From Kineococcus sp. NBC_00420 (GTDB lineage: Bacteria; Actinomycetota; Actinomycetes; Actinomycetales; Kineococcaceae): 64,000 nt of DNA. The stretch spans positions 2,542,001 to 2,606,000 of the forward strand of contig NZ_CP107930.1 of the NCBI RefSeq assembly GCF_036021035.1. Reading direction: 5' to 3'. Shown here in pieces: positions 30,070-38,589 of this stretch. Position 1 is the first letter of the stretch; each line of letters starts with the position of its first letter. Both the position numbers and the translations under genes were made by a program. Under the pieces are notes generated by a model that was given only the letters and a program-made list of their open reading frames with translations, was not told the DNA's origin and searched no databases.

Positions 30070-31329
30070 GTGCAAGACGCGCAGCTGGGTCGGCGCATGG
30101 CCGACATCGCCGCCACCAGGTTGACCGAGGAGCAGGTTCTCCTCATCGAGGGTCCGCGCTCGGTCGGCAAGTCGACGCTCCTGCGCCACCTGGCTACCCA
30201 GGCCGGCGTGGAGGTCATCGACCTCGACGACCTCGACACACGTGAAGCGGTGAGCCGAGACCTCCGGCTCTTCGCCGCCGGCGACCCTCCGGTCTGCTTC
30301 GACGAGTACCAGAAGGTCCCGCTGGTCCTCGACGCCATCAAGGCAGAGCTCAACCACGCCGGACGACCGGGGCGTTTCGTCCTGGCCGGCTCCACGCGCT
30401 TCGACGCGCTCCCGACGGCAGCGCAGTCACTCACCGGCCGCCTGCACCGGCTCACCCTTCGGCCCTTCTCCCAGGGCGAGCTCGACCGGCACGAGGAGCA
30501 CTTCCTGCCGATGGCCTTCGAAACGCCCAAGTCCCTGGTCGAGCTCGGTCCGTCACGCGTCGGGCGCGACGAGGTCATCCGTCGCGTCACCACCGGCGGC
30601 TTTCCGCTGGCCGTCGAGCGACCGACCACCGCTGCCCGCAACCGGTGGTTCGACGACTACGTACGACTGACTCTCGAGCGCGACGTCCGCGACCTGTCCC
30701 GGGTCCGTCAGGCCGCCGCGCTCCCACAGCTCCTGGAACGGCTGGCCGGACAGACGGCCCAGGTGCTCAACGTCAGCGCAGCCGCCGCCAGCGTCGGCCT
30801 CGACGACCGGACGGCCGACGGCTACACGAAGCTGCTGGAAGCGGTCTTCCTCCTCCAGCGCATCCCCGCCTGGGCGAGGACCACCTCCGCTCGCTCAGCT
30901 CTGCGTCCCAAGGTCCACCTCGTCGACTCCGGTGTCGCCGCGCGGCTGCTGCGACTGACACCCGAGAAGCTGGGACAACGCTCCGCGGTGGCCCTTCAGC
31001 AGTTCGGTCACCTGCTGGAGACTTTCGCGGTCATGGAGGTCGCCAAACAGGCGTCCTGGCGGGACGACATCGACGGGCTCCACCACTGGCGCACCCACGA
31101 CGGACTTGAGGTCGACCTGGCCGTCGAGAGGGACGACGGCACGGTGATCGGGATCGAGATCAAGGCCGGTGGGCGCCTGCCGGGTGATGACTTCCGGGGC
31201 CTTCGTGCCCTGCGGGACCAGATCGGGGAGCAGTTCGTGGCGGGGTACGCGCTCTACCTCGGCGAACACGCTTACACCTACGAGGACAGGCTGCACGCCC
31301 TGCCACTCGACCGCTTGTGGACGGCGTGA
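30070..31329 (+). CDS. AAA ATPase with C-terminal DUF4143 domain
   Basis: The 419-aa protein has a P-loop near 28-35 (IEGPRSVGKSTLL) and an acidic Walker B (PPVCFDEYQKVP, about 73-84), as in AAA_14 ATPases. A DUF4143 region (about 215-400) ends with EVDLAVERDDG and GIEIKAGG, which resembles a PD-(D/E)XK nuclease core (D...E-x-K). The start is GTG, leaderless (TACACT plus 6 nt). Its function in bacteria is poorly known; such genes are common in defence islands and as solitary genes. Four 23-bp-pitch repeats cover its promoter. It is followed by MazG on the same strand. Another family member, with its own array, lies at 35,591-36,871. Confidence 0.82.
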   Translation: MQDAQLGRRMADIAATRLTEEQVLLIEGPRSVGKSTLLRHLATQAGVEVIDLDDLDTREAVSRDLRLFAAGDPPVCFDEYQKVPLVLDAIKAELNHAGRPGRFVLAGSTRFDALPTAAQSLTGRLHRLTLRPFSQGELDRHEEHFLPMAFETPKSLVELGPSRVGRDEVIRRVTTGGFPLAVERPTTAARNRWFDDYVRLTLERDVRDLSRVRQAAALPQLLERLAGQTAQVLNVSAAAASVGLDDRTADGYTKLLEAVFLLQRIPAWARTTSARSALRPKVHLVDSGVAARLLRLTPEKLGQRSAVALQQFGHLLETFAVMEVAKQASWRDDIDGLHHWRTHDGLEVDLAVERDDGTVIGIEIKAGGRLPGDDFRGLRALRDQIGEQFVAGYALYLGEHAYTYEDRLHALPLDRLWTA

Positions 31330-31400
31330 GGGCACGATCCCCGCGGAAGTCACGGCGTACGCGATGCAGCAGTCGGCGACGCCTGACCGAGGCTCAGAAC

Positions 31401-31406
31401 TAGGAT
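31401..31406 (+). promoter_or_regulatory. -10 box of leaderless promoter for the MazG gene
   Basis: TAGGAT lies exactly 6 nt before ATG 31413, a good -10 match, and no Shine-Dalgarno sequence is present. The MazG/helicase pair therefore has its own promoter. Confidence 0.5.
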
Positions 31407-31412
31407 CCGATC

Positions 31413-31733
31413 ATGGACGAACGGACCGTGCAGGAGCAGCTGCGCGAGATGGTGGCCGAGCGCGACTGGGCTCAGTTCCACACCCCCGAGAACCTCGCGA
31501 AGAGCATCGCCATCGAGGCGGGCGAGCTGCTGGAATGCTTCCAGTGGTCCTCCGAGGCCGACCCGCAGCGAGTGCGGGGTGAGCTGGCGGACGTGTTCAC
31601 CTACTGCCTCCTCCTCGCCGACGCGCTCGGCATGGACGCGGACACCGTCGTCGTGGAGAAGCTCGCCGAGACGCGGCTGAAGTACCCGGTCGAGAAGGCG
31701 CGAGGGCGGAGCACCAAGCATGACCGACTTTGA
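31413..31733 (+). CDS. MazG-like nucleotide pyrophosphohydrolase
   Basis: The 106-aa protein has the all-alpha NTP pyrophosphatase metal motif: E35-x2-E38 in IEAGELLECFQW and E57-x2-D60 in ELADVF. Such enzymes cleave NTPs or dNTPs to monophosphate and pyrophosphate. The ATG is preceded by TAGGAT and 6 nt, so it should be leaderless. It overlaps the next gene by 14 bp and is surely co-translated with it. Pairing with a GIY-YIG/DUF2075 helicase suggests a role in nucleotide control during stress or phage infection; this is inference. Confidence 0.85.
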   Translation: MDERTVQEQLREMVAERDWAQFHTPENLAKSIAIEAGELLECFQWSSEADPQRVRGELADVFTYCLLLADALGMDADTVVVEKLAETRLKYPVEKARGRSTKHDRL

Positions 31734-33429
31734 GATCCAGCAGTTCACGTTCTCCGGCGAGGACCTCAAGGCCTGGCAGGCGCTCGACGGGCGGCACCGC
31801 AACTGGCCGGTCGTGTACACGCTGGACGGAGCGGGGAAGGTCTACGTCGGCGAATCGCTGAACGCCGCCGGGCGCTTCAAGCAGCACCTCGACACGACGA
31901 AGAAGGCACTGCGTCACGCTCGCGTCGTACTGGACCCGACCTTCAACAAGTCGGTGTGCCTCGACCTGGAATCACACCTGATCCGCTGGTTCCACGGGGA
32001 CGAGAAGTACCAGGTCCTCAACCGGAACGACGGGATCACCAACGCCGACTACTACCTCCGCTCGACGTACCGGCCCACCTTCGAGGCGATCTTCGACGAG
32101 CTGCGCGAGCTGGGTGCGTTCAGCCGCTCCATCAAGGAGATCGAGAACACCGACCTCTTCAAGCTGTCGCCCTTCAAGGCCCTCACCCCGGACCAGGCGA
32201 TCGCCGTCGAGGACATCCTCTCGGGACTGTTCGACGACCTCGAGCACGACCGGTCCAGCCGCATCGTGATCCAGGGCGATCCTGGAACCGGTAAGACGGT
32301 CGTCGGGATCTACCTGATGAAGCTTCTGAGCGACATCAAGAACGCGGACCTGAGCGAACCCGTCGACAGCGACTCCTTGCTCTCCGAGTTCTTCGTCGAG
32401 GGCTACCCGCAGCTCTTGCGGGACTTCCGGGTCGGCCTGGTGGTGCCGCAGCAGTCCCTGCGCGGCTCGATCCGGAAGGTCTTCAAGAAAACGCCCGGCC
32501 TCGGCCCTGACATGGTCATCACGGCCTTCGAGGCCGGCAAGGCGGACGACATGTTCGACCTGCTGATCGTGGACGAGGCACACCGCCTCAACCAGCGGGC
32601 CAGTCTCGGCTCCGGTCCGCAGAACGCCGACTTCCGCGTCGTGAACGAGAAGCTCTTCGGACACGACGACCCGGAACTCACGCAGCTCGACTGGATCAAC
32701 AAGATCAGCCGGCACCAGATCTACCTCATCGACGCAGCGCAGACGGTCCGCCCCGCGGACCTGCCGCGAGCGGCTCTGGACGCCCTGGTGTCGACGGCAC
32801 ACACGGCGAAGCGGCACTACCGGCTCACGTCCCAGATGCGCGTCCAGGCTGGGTCCGACTACGTCGGCTACGTGCGCGGCGTCCTCGACGGCTCGGTGAC
32901 GAAACGCCAGACGTTCGAGGGGTACGACCTCCGGTTCTTCGACAGTCTGCAGGCCATGCGGACAGCGATCATCGAGCAGGACGCGTCGCACGGTCTCGCT
33001 CGTCTCCTGGCCGGCTACGCGTGGCCCTGGGCGAGCAAGAAGGATCCCCAGGCCTTCGACATCGTCGTCGACGGAGTCGAGCTGTGGTGGAACAAGACGC
33101 AGGTCGACTGGGTCAACACGACAACGTCCCTCGACGAGGTCGGTTCCATCCACACCATCCAGGGGTACGACCTCAACATTGCGGGCGTCATCATCGGCGG
33201 CGACCTGCGGTTCGATCCCGCCAGCGAGCGCCTCGTCTTTGACAAGGCGAGCTACTTCGACGCCAAGGGGAAGCAGAACAACGTCAAGCGCGGGATCACG
33301 TACTCCGACGAGGAGCTGCTCCAGTTCGTCAAGAACATCTACGCGGTGCTGTTGACACGAGGAATCCTGGGGACCTACGTCTACGTCCACGACACGACGT
33401 TGAGGGAGTACCTCCGCCGGTTCTTCTGA
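31720..33429 (+). CDS. GIY-YIG nuclease fused to DUF2075 SF1-type helicase
   Basis: The 569-aa protein starts with a GIY-YIG domain (about 28-110): VVYTL at 31-35, KVYVGESLNAAGRFKQH at 40-56 and a Glu in LDLESHL near 84. A DUF2075 helicase follows (about 150-569) with QGDPGTGKT near 185, LLIVDEAHR near 281 and SQMRVQAGSDYV. It should bind and perhaps cut and unwind nucleic acid. It overlaps the MazG gene by 14 bp, a coupling that suggests one functional unit. The two nuclease motifs appear complete. Its exact role is unknown. Confidence 0.85.
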   Translation: MTDFEIQQFTFSGEDLKAWQALDGRHRNWPVVYTLDGAGKVYVGESLNAAGRFKQHLDTTKKALRHARVVLDPTFNKSVCLDLESHLIRWFHGDEKYQVLNRNDGITNADYYLRSTYRPTFEAIFDELRELGAFSRSIKEIENTDLFKLSPFKALTPDQAIAVEDILSGLFDDLEHDRSSRIVIQGDPGTGKTVVGIYLMKLLSDIKNADLSEPVDSDSLLSEFFVEGYPQLLRDFRVGLVVPQQSLRGSIRKVFKKTPGLGPDMVITAFEAGKADDMFDLLIVDEAHRLNQRASLGSGPQNADFRVVNEKLFGHDDPELTQLDWINKISRHQIYLIDAAQTVRPADLPRAALDALVSTAHTAKRHYRLTSQMRVQAGSDYVGYVRGVLDGSVTKRQTFEGYDLRFFDSLQAMRTAIIEQDASHGLARLLAGYAWPWASKKDPQAFDIVVDGVELWWNKTQVDWVNTTTSLDEVGSIHTIQGYDLNIAGVIIGGDLRFDPASERLVFDKASYFDAKGKQNNVKRGITYSDEELLQFVKNIYAVLLTRGILGTYVYVHDTTLREYLRRFF

Positions 33430-33511
33430 TGTACGAGGGCATGTCCACTACTGCGCGTGGCGTGGTCGGACCCGATGGACCACCGCGAGAAACGTCCTGG
33501 AGGGAGACACC

Positions 33512-34570
33512 ATGGACCCGCTCGACCTCGGCGCCCGCCTCGCCCAGCTCCTGGCGACAGGCCGTCGCGTCTCGACGTACAAGCTCGCGACCCTGGACGC
33601 CCTCGTCCAACACTGCCTGGAGAACCCCGTCGCCGACGACGCGCCGCTCAGCGTACCCGTCCGCGACCTCGCGTCCCGGGTCGTCGAGGCGTACTGGCCG
33701 CAGGTCCGGGTGTTCGGTGAGCACGGGGTGCTGCGGCAGATCCAGCACACCCGTCCAGGCGCCGTGTCGGTCATCGATCTGGTCACCGATCTGCGGCGGA
33801 ACAGCGACCGTCGGGGCCTGTCCACGCCGGCGCAGTTCCGGACCGAGGAGCCCCACCAGTGGACGGCCACGGTGCGGAAGATCGCGATCACCCTGGCCAG
33901 GCAGCCTCTGTTCCGCCTGCAGAAGACGGGAGGTCGGGAGCCGGGGGTCGCGTTCCTGTACGACGATTCCTGGCTCAGCGATGACGTCGGCATCGGGAAC
34001 CTCGACGCGCACGACTGGTCCATCGAGTTGTTTCCCGGGGTCGCAACGGCCTTGGCGCGGGTTTCCCCGATGCTGCAACCCGTCCTGCAGCAGTGGTGGG
34101 TCGAGGACGTCCAGCGCCACAACAGCGCCGAACTCGAGATCCCCGACCTGCACGCGTTCCTGTTCGACGCGGACCGCACGGCCGTTGCACGACTGGCCCC
34201 CGGTCTGCGGGAGTTCCAGCAGAACCGCTGCTTCTACTGCGGTAGGACCCTCACCGGGGCGGTGCACGTCGACCACGTGCTGCCGTGGTCGCGGGTCGCC
34301 ATCGACGGGGTGCGGAACCTGGTGCTCACCGATCCGCGTTGCAACGGCGACAAGGCGGCCACACTGCCGGTCCTCGACCACGTGCGGGAGGTCCTGGCCC
34401 GGCCCGAGGCGGACCTCGTCGTCATCTCTGCACCGGTGCGCTGGCCGGTCGAGACGGAGCGGGTGCGCGGCGCGGCCCGCGGGCTGTACCGGTCGACGGG
34501 CGCGGGCTCTCCGCTGTGGCGCGCTCCCGGGTTGTACGACTTCCACGACGGCACCGCCGTCCCGCTCTGA
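33512..34570 (+). CDS. HNH endonuclease family protein
   Basis: The 352-aa protein has a C-terminal HNH domain (about 238-285): CFYCG near 240, VHVDHVLPWS near 252 and a later N and DPRCNGDKA, whose Cys may complete a zinc site. The N-terminal 230 residues are not recognised; they may read the target. ATG 33512 is preceded by GGAGGGAG. It lies 82 bp after the helicase gene on the same strand. A restriction-like role is likely given the setting. No methylase is nearby. Confidence 0.8.
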   Translation: MDPLDLGARLAQLLATGRRVSTYKLATLDALVQHCLENPVADDAPLSVPVRDLASRVVEAYWPQVRVFGEHGVLRQIQHTRPGAVSVIDLVTDLRRNSDRRGLSTPAQFRTEEPHQWTATVRKIAITLARQPLFRLQKTGGREPGVAFLYDDSWLSDDVGIGNLDAHDWSIELFPGVATALARVSPMLQPVLQQWWVEDVQRHNSAELEIPDLHAFLFDADRTAVARLAPGLREFQQNRCFYCGRTLTGAVHVDHVLPWSRVAIDGVRNLVLTDPRCNGDKAATLPVLDHVREVLARPEADLVVISAPVRWPVETERVRGAARGLYRSTGAGSPLWRAPGLYDFHDGTAVPL

Positions 34571-34701
34571 CCACCTGTTTCCCAGCCCGTCGCGGCGCTC
34601 ATCCGAATCGAGACGACAACGGATCCGCAGCCCCTTCCGCCATTGCCCCAGCCGGGTGACGCCCCATCAAGCGGCCGGCACCGGCTCCCGAAACCCCTGG
34701 C

Positions 34702-35586
34702 ATGGGGGCTGCCGGGGCAGGAGCAGACGAGCAGGCCCGACGCGCGGCGGCGCACGTGGAGCGGCTCCGTCGCCAACCCACGACCGAGGACACGACAGCC
34801 CGCCTCGACGCCGCCGAACGACGCCACCACGCGTGGTCCGCCGGGGCCGAAGGCGAGCGCCTGGTCGCCGAGACCCTCGGGGAGCTCGAGGCCGAGGGAT
34901 GGTTCGTCCTGCACGACGTCCACTGGCCCGGCCGCCCGAAGGCGAACCTCGACCACGTCGCGGTCGGTCCCGGCGGGGTCGTCGTCATCGACGCGAAGAA
35001 CTGGTCGGGGCAGGTGACCGTCCGGGACGGTGTGCTGCGCAACGAGTCGTGGCGCAAGGACCGGGAACTGGAAGGGATCGCGAGCGCCGCCGCGGCCGTC
35101 GCCGCGCTGCTGGAACCGGCGGTCCGCTCGACGACACAGGGCCTGCTCTGCCTGGTCGCCCAGGACCAGCAGCCCCAGGCGACGACGTCCGGGGTCACCG
35201 TCGTGGGGCGCGCCCACCTCGTCGCCGTCGTGCGCGGGCTGGAACGTCGACTGGGGGCCGACGAGGTCGAGCGGATCGCGACCTTCCTGCGGGCCACCCT
35301 CGACGGTGCCCGCAGCCCCGTGCTCGTGACCACCGCCGACGTCGGCACCCCGACACCCGCACCCCACGAACCGCCCGCGCGAGCGAGGCGCCCGGTGGCG
35401 GCACGCCCCAGGCCGATCCCGCGGAGGACGCACCGCCGGCCCTCGTGGTCTCGGCGGCTGCTGCTCGTGCTCCTCACCCTGGCCATGGCGGGGCTCATCG
35501 GGTTCCTCGGGATGGTGGTCGGGCTGACGGTGCTCCAGGGGATGGCCGACAGCCTGGTCCCACCGCCGGCGGCGAGCAGCCCCTGA
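34702..35586 (+). CDS. NERD domain protein with C-terminal membrane segment
   Basis: The 294-aa protein has a NERD (nuclease-related) domain at about 45-160, with GAEGERLVAETL, NLDHVAVGPGGVVVIDAKNW (the D...D-x-K-like core) and WRKDREL. A Pro/Arg-rich linker and one membrane helix (LLLVLLTLAMAGLIGFLGM, about 252-275) follow, so the NERD domain should face the cytoplasm. NERD proteins are thought to act on DNA or RNA, but few are tested. It converges on the DUF4143 gene at 35,591 with a 4-bp gap. No clear Shine-Dalgarno sequence precedes ATG 34702, so the start is less certain. Confidence 0.8.
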   Translation: MGAAGAGADEQARRAAAHVERLRRQPTTEDTTARLDAAERRHHAWSAGAEGERLVAETLGELEAEGWFVLHDVHWPGRPKANLDHVAVGPGGVVVIDAKNWSGQVTVRDGVLRNESWRKDRELEGIASAAAAVAALLEPAVRSTTQGLLCLVAQDQQPQATTSGVTVVGRAHLVAVVRGLERRLGADEVERIATFLRATLDGARSPVLVTTADVGTPTPAPHEPPARARRPVAARPRPIPRRTHRRPSWSRRLLLVLLTLAMAGLIGFLGMVVGLTVLQGMADSLVPPPAASSP

Positions 35587-35590
35587 CGGC

Positions 35591-36871
35591 TCACGGCCCG
35601 AGCAACGCCGCGGGCACCACTGCGATCCCGTCCCGTCGGCGGTAGGCCTCGGGGCCGGTCGTGACGACGACGGCGTCGAGCAGGTTCTCACCGAGCGCCC
35701 CTCGCAACCAGGTCAGGTGCTTCACGTCGGCGTCGGTCACCGCCCCGGCCACCTTCACCTCGAGGGCTACGACCTTGCCGTCGTTCCGCTCGATGATCAG
35801 GTCCACCTCGTGGTCCCCGCCGCGCAGACGAAGGTGCCCGGTCCGGGCTTCCGCCGCCTGCGCGTACGCCCGCACGTCGAGCGTCACCAACGACTCGAAC
35901 AGCTGGCCCAGCAACGTCGCCTCTCGCCCGGGCCGCCGGGCCGGCTCGGCACCCGCGAGCGCCGCGGCGTCGACGCCGAGCAGTCGTGCCGCGAAGGCCG
36001 GGTCGGCGAGGTGGTGCTTGGGTGCCGCCGCGAGGCGGGCGAGGTGGTTGCGGGACGGCGTCCAGGCGGGAACGGGGTCGAGGAACCACAACCGTTGGAG
36101 GATGTCCCGGTAGGCGGTGGTCGTGGTCTTGGCGGGCTTGTCGAGGTCTCCCGGAGTCGCCGCCTCGAGCAGGCGGTCGTACGCGGTCGACGTGGAAACG
36201 GCTGCGGCGTAGGCCGACATCCAGCGACGCAGCGGGGCGGGATTGCGAACGGCCCGTCCGAGGTCCGGGAAGTCGCGGTCGATGATGCTGTCCACGTAGC
36301 CGTCGAGCTGGGCTCGGCGGAGGCGCGGCGACAGCGCCCGCACAGCGGGTAGTCCCGAGCGACAGATCTCGTCGGCGTACTCGTCGATCCCGACGCCGGT
36401 CGCGCCGGCGACGTCGCCCCGTCGCCCCGTCAGGAGCTGCGCCAAGGAGACCGTCGGCCGCGCGACACCACGTTCGGACAGCGTCATGGGGCGCATTCGC
36501 AGGCGCACGATCCGACCGGCACCGCTGTGGACACCGGTGTTCCTGGGCACGGCCGACCCCGCGAGCAAGAACGATCCGGGCGCAGTTCCGTCGTCCACGG
36601 CCCGTCGCACCGCGTCCCAGGTCGGCGGGACTCGTTGCCACTCGTCGATGAGCACCGGGGGCTCGCCCCGGAGAACTCGGCCGGGGTCGGCCGCCACGAG
36701 ATCGCGCTGGGCGGGGTCGTCCAACTGGACGACCGTCTCAACGTGCTGGAGACCGGAGCGGGTCTTGCCGACGCCCTTCGCACCCTCGAGGGCGACTGCC
36801 GCCAAGCCCGCCAGGTACTTGGCGAGCTCCGCGTCGACGACGCGAGGCGAGTACCCGCCAGCAGCAGCCAT
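35591..36871 (-). CDS. Second AAA ATPase with DUF4143 domain
   Basis: The 426-aa protein has a P-loop GAKGVGKT at 30-37 and Walker B PPVLIDEWQRVP near 70-82. A DUF4143 region with a terminal EVDLIIERNDGKVVALEVKV block has the D...E-x-K look of a nuclease core. It is the same family as the protein at 30,070-31,329 but clearly diverged. ATG 36871 is preceded by TAGCGT and exactly 6 nt, which suggests a leaderless transcript. The upstream 90 bp hold four 23-bp-pitch repeats unlike those of the other gene. It is divergent from the Wadjet operon; whether it controls or assists Wadjet is unknown. Confidence 0.83.
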   Translation of the reverse strand: MAAAGGYSPRVVDAELAKYLAGLAAVALEGAKGVGKTRSGLQHVETVVQLDDPAQRDLVAADPGRVLRGEPPVLIDEWQRVPPTWDAVRRAVDDGTAPGSFLLAGSAVPRNTGVHSGAGRIVRLRMRPMTLSERGVARPTVSLAQLLTGRRGDVAGATGVGIDEYADEICRSGLPAVRALSPRLRRAQLDGYVDSIIDRDFPDLGRAVRNPAPLRRWMSAYAAAVSTSTAYDRLLEAATPGDLDKPAKTTTTAYRDILQRLWFLDPVPAWTPSRNHLARLAAAPKHHLADPAFAARLLGVDAAALAGAEPARRPGREATLLGQLFESLVTLDVRAYAQAAEARTGHLRLRGGDHEVDLIIERNDGKVVALEVKVAGAVTDADVKHLTWLRGALGENLLDAVVVTTGPEAYRRRDGIAVVPAALLGP

Positions 36872-36877
36872 GCAGCG

Positions 36878-36883
36878 ACGCTA
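36878..36883 (-). promoter_or_regulatory. -10 box of leaderless promoter for the second DUF4143 ATPase
   Basis: TAGCGT on the minus strand lies 6 nt before ATG 36871 and is itself part of the first repeat unit. Confidence 0.45.
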
Positions 36884-36964
36884 ACCTTCCACTACTCATC
36901 TACGCTACTTTCTGGCGTTTTCCGACGCTACCTTCTGGCGGCGCGAGGAGCTACCTCCTGACGC
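36878..36964 (-). repeat. Four imperfect 23-bp-pitch repeats over the promoter of the second DUF4143 ATPase gene
   Basis: On the minus strand the consensus is CGCCAGAAGGTAGCGT. The shared GCTA (plus strand) falls at 36880, 36904, 36927 and 36950, spacings of 24, 23 and 23. The two central units match at 15 of 16 bases; the outer units are weaker. The copy nearest the gene includes the TAGCGT -10 box. The array also lies about 80 bp upstream of the Wadjet start. Confidence 0.7.
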
Positions 36965-36996
36965 TCGAGAACCGCGACTCGACGCGCCGCGGGTCG

Positions 36997-37002
36997 TAAG
37001 GT
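36997..37002 (+). promoter_or_regulatory. Candidate -10 box of the Wadjet operon
   Basis: TAAGGT is a common actinobacterial -10 form and lies 42 bp before the jetA GTG. No convincing -35 is seen. The DUF4143 repeat array ends about 33 bp upstream, so the two divergent promoters may influence each other. Confidence 0.35.
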
Positions 37003-37044
37003 CGTCGCCACGACCACCACCGGACCAGCGGAGGCGAGCTCGAC

Positions 37045-38589
37045 GTGCAGTACCAGCCCTTCGCCCACCTGGGGACGGAGCTGACGGAGACCTACCGGGC
37101 GGTCCTCGACGTCTTCGCGGAGGCCCGCGCCCGCTACGTCCTGCACCTGCGCCCCGAGGACGTCCTCGCCGAGCTCACCGGCCGGGACCCACTCGACCTG
37201 AACCGGGTGAGCACCGCCCTGGGACGCCTGGTCGACTGGGGAAACCTGCGTGCCGATCCGGACACCGCGCGGGTCGAGACGGTCGAGGACTTCCACCGGG
37301 CCCGGTTCCTGTACCAGCTCACCCCCGAGGGTCTCGCCGCCGAACGCGCCCTCCAGACCTACGACGAGAACCTGGGCCGACGGGGAGCTCTGCAGGCCGT
37401 CGCCCTCGGCGACATCGTCGAGCACCTGCGCGCTCTGGTCGTCCTGGCCGAGTCCGGCGAGCCCGATCCAGCGCAGGCCTCGGTGTTGCTCGCGGTGCTC
37501 GTGACCCGGCTGGAGTCGTTGGCGGACAACGCGTCGGTCTTCATGGGGTCGTTGCAACGCTCGATCGACCTGCACGACGCCGACACCGACGCGTTCCTCG
37601 CCTACAAGGACCGCATCATCGACTACCTCGAACGGTTCCTCTCCGACCTCGTGACGATCGGCGCAGAGATCAGCGGGCTGGTCGCGCGGGCCGAGGACCT
37701 CGACGTGGACCGCCTGCTGGTGGCGGTCGCGGAACGTGAGGCCTCCGACGTGGCCCCGGGGACCGAGGACGACTCCGCACGCGCCGCGGAGCTGGCCCGG
37801 CTGACGCTGCTGTGGCGACAGCGGTGGTGCGGCCTGCACGACTGGTTCCGCGGAACGCGGTCGAGCCCGAGCCAGAAGGACCTCCTCCGGCGCAGAGCCC
37901 GTTCGGCGATCCCCCAACTGCTGCGGGCCGTCGCCGTCCTCAACGAACGCCGCACCGGCCGCTCGGACCGTTCGGCCGACTTCCGCCGGCTCGCGGTGTG
38001 GTTCGCCGAGGCGCCGGACGACGCCGCCCGGCACCGGTTGTGGCGCGCCGCCTTCGGGGTGAGCCCGGCACGCCACCTCAGCATCGACACCGACTCGCTG
38101 ACCGCCCGCGACGAGCAGCCCGTGCCGTCGAGCACCCCGTGGGCGCAGGCTCCACCGTTGCAGATCAGTCCTCAGTTCCGTCGCACCGGACACCACGAAC
38201 GCCGCGGTCGCATCGCACAGGTCGCCGACCGGTCCCTCGCCCGCCGGCACCTGGCCGAGCAGGCCGACGCCGAGGTGGCCCAACTCGCGGCTGCCCGCGC
38301 GGAACTCCTCCGCAGCGGAGCCACCCGGCTCTCGGAACTTCCCGAACTCTCCACCCCGGCCTTCGGGTTGTTCCTCGGCCTGCTCGGGCAGGCCGTCACC
38401 GCCCGGCACGCCGACCGGCGGTCCGCCCCGGTCCGGGCGACGTCCGCCGACGGTTCGCTGGACATCGTCCTGACCCCCGTCGCCGAGGCCGGGAGGACCA
38501 CCGTGAGAACTCCGGACGGCGCCTTCACGATCGACGACTGCCTCCTGGTGATCGTCGACAACGACGAAGCACCGGACGGTGCGGCGTGA
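37045..38589 (+). CDS. jetA: Wadjet type I subunit JetA (kleisin-like)
   Basis: The 514-aa protein resembles the TIGR02677 (DUF2397) family. It has an N-terminal winged-helix region (TALGRLVDWGNLRADPDTARV) with a long helical middle, as in MukF-like kleisins. With JetB and JetC it forms the SMC complex that loads on plasmid DNA, extrudes loops and lets JetD cut small circles. The start is GTG with GGAGG ten bases upstream. Its stop overlaps jetB by 4 bp (GTGA). The order A-B-C-D and the families define type I Wadjet. Confidence 0.88.
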   Translation: MQYQPFAHLGTELTETYRAVLDVFAEARARYVLHLRPEDVLAELTGRDPLDLNRVSTALGRLVDWGNLRADPDTARVETVEDFHRARFLYQLTPEGLAAERALQTYDENLGRRGALQAVALGDIVEHLRALVVLAESGEPDPAQASVLLAVLVTRLESLADNASVFMGSLQRSIDLHDADTDAFLAYKDRIIDYLERFLSDLVTIGAEISGLVARAEDLDVDRLLVAVAEREASDVAPGTEDDSARAAELARLTLLWRQRWCGLHDWFRGTRSSPSQKDLLRRRARSAIPQLLRAVAVLNERRTGRSDRSADFRRLAVWFAEAPDDAARHRLWRAAFGVSPARHLSIDTDSLTARDEQPVPSSTPWAQAPPLQISPQFRRTGHHERRGRIAQVADRSLARRHLAEQADAEVAQLAAARAELLRSGATRLSELPELSTPAFGLFLGLLGQAVTARHADRRSAPVRATSADGSLDIVLTPVAEAGRTTVRTPDGAFTIDDCLLVIVDNDEAPDGAA

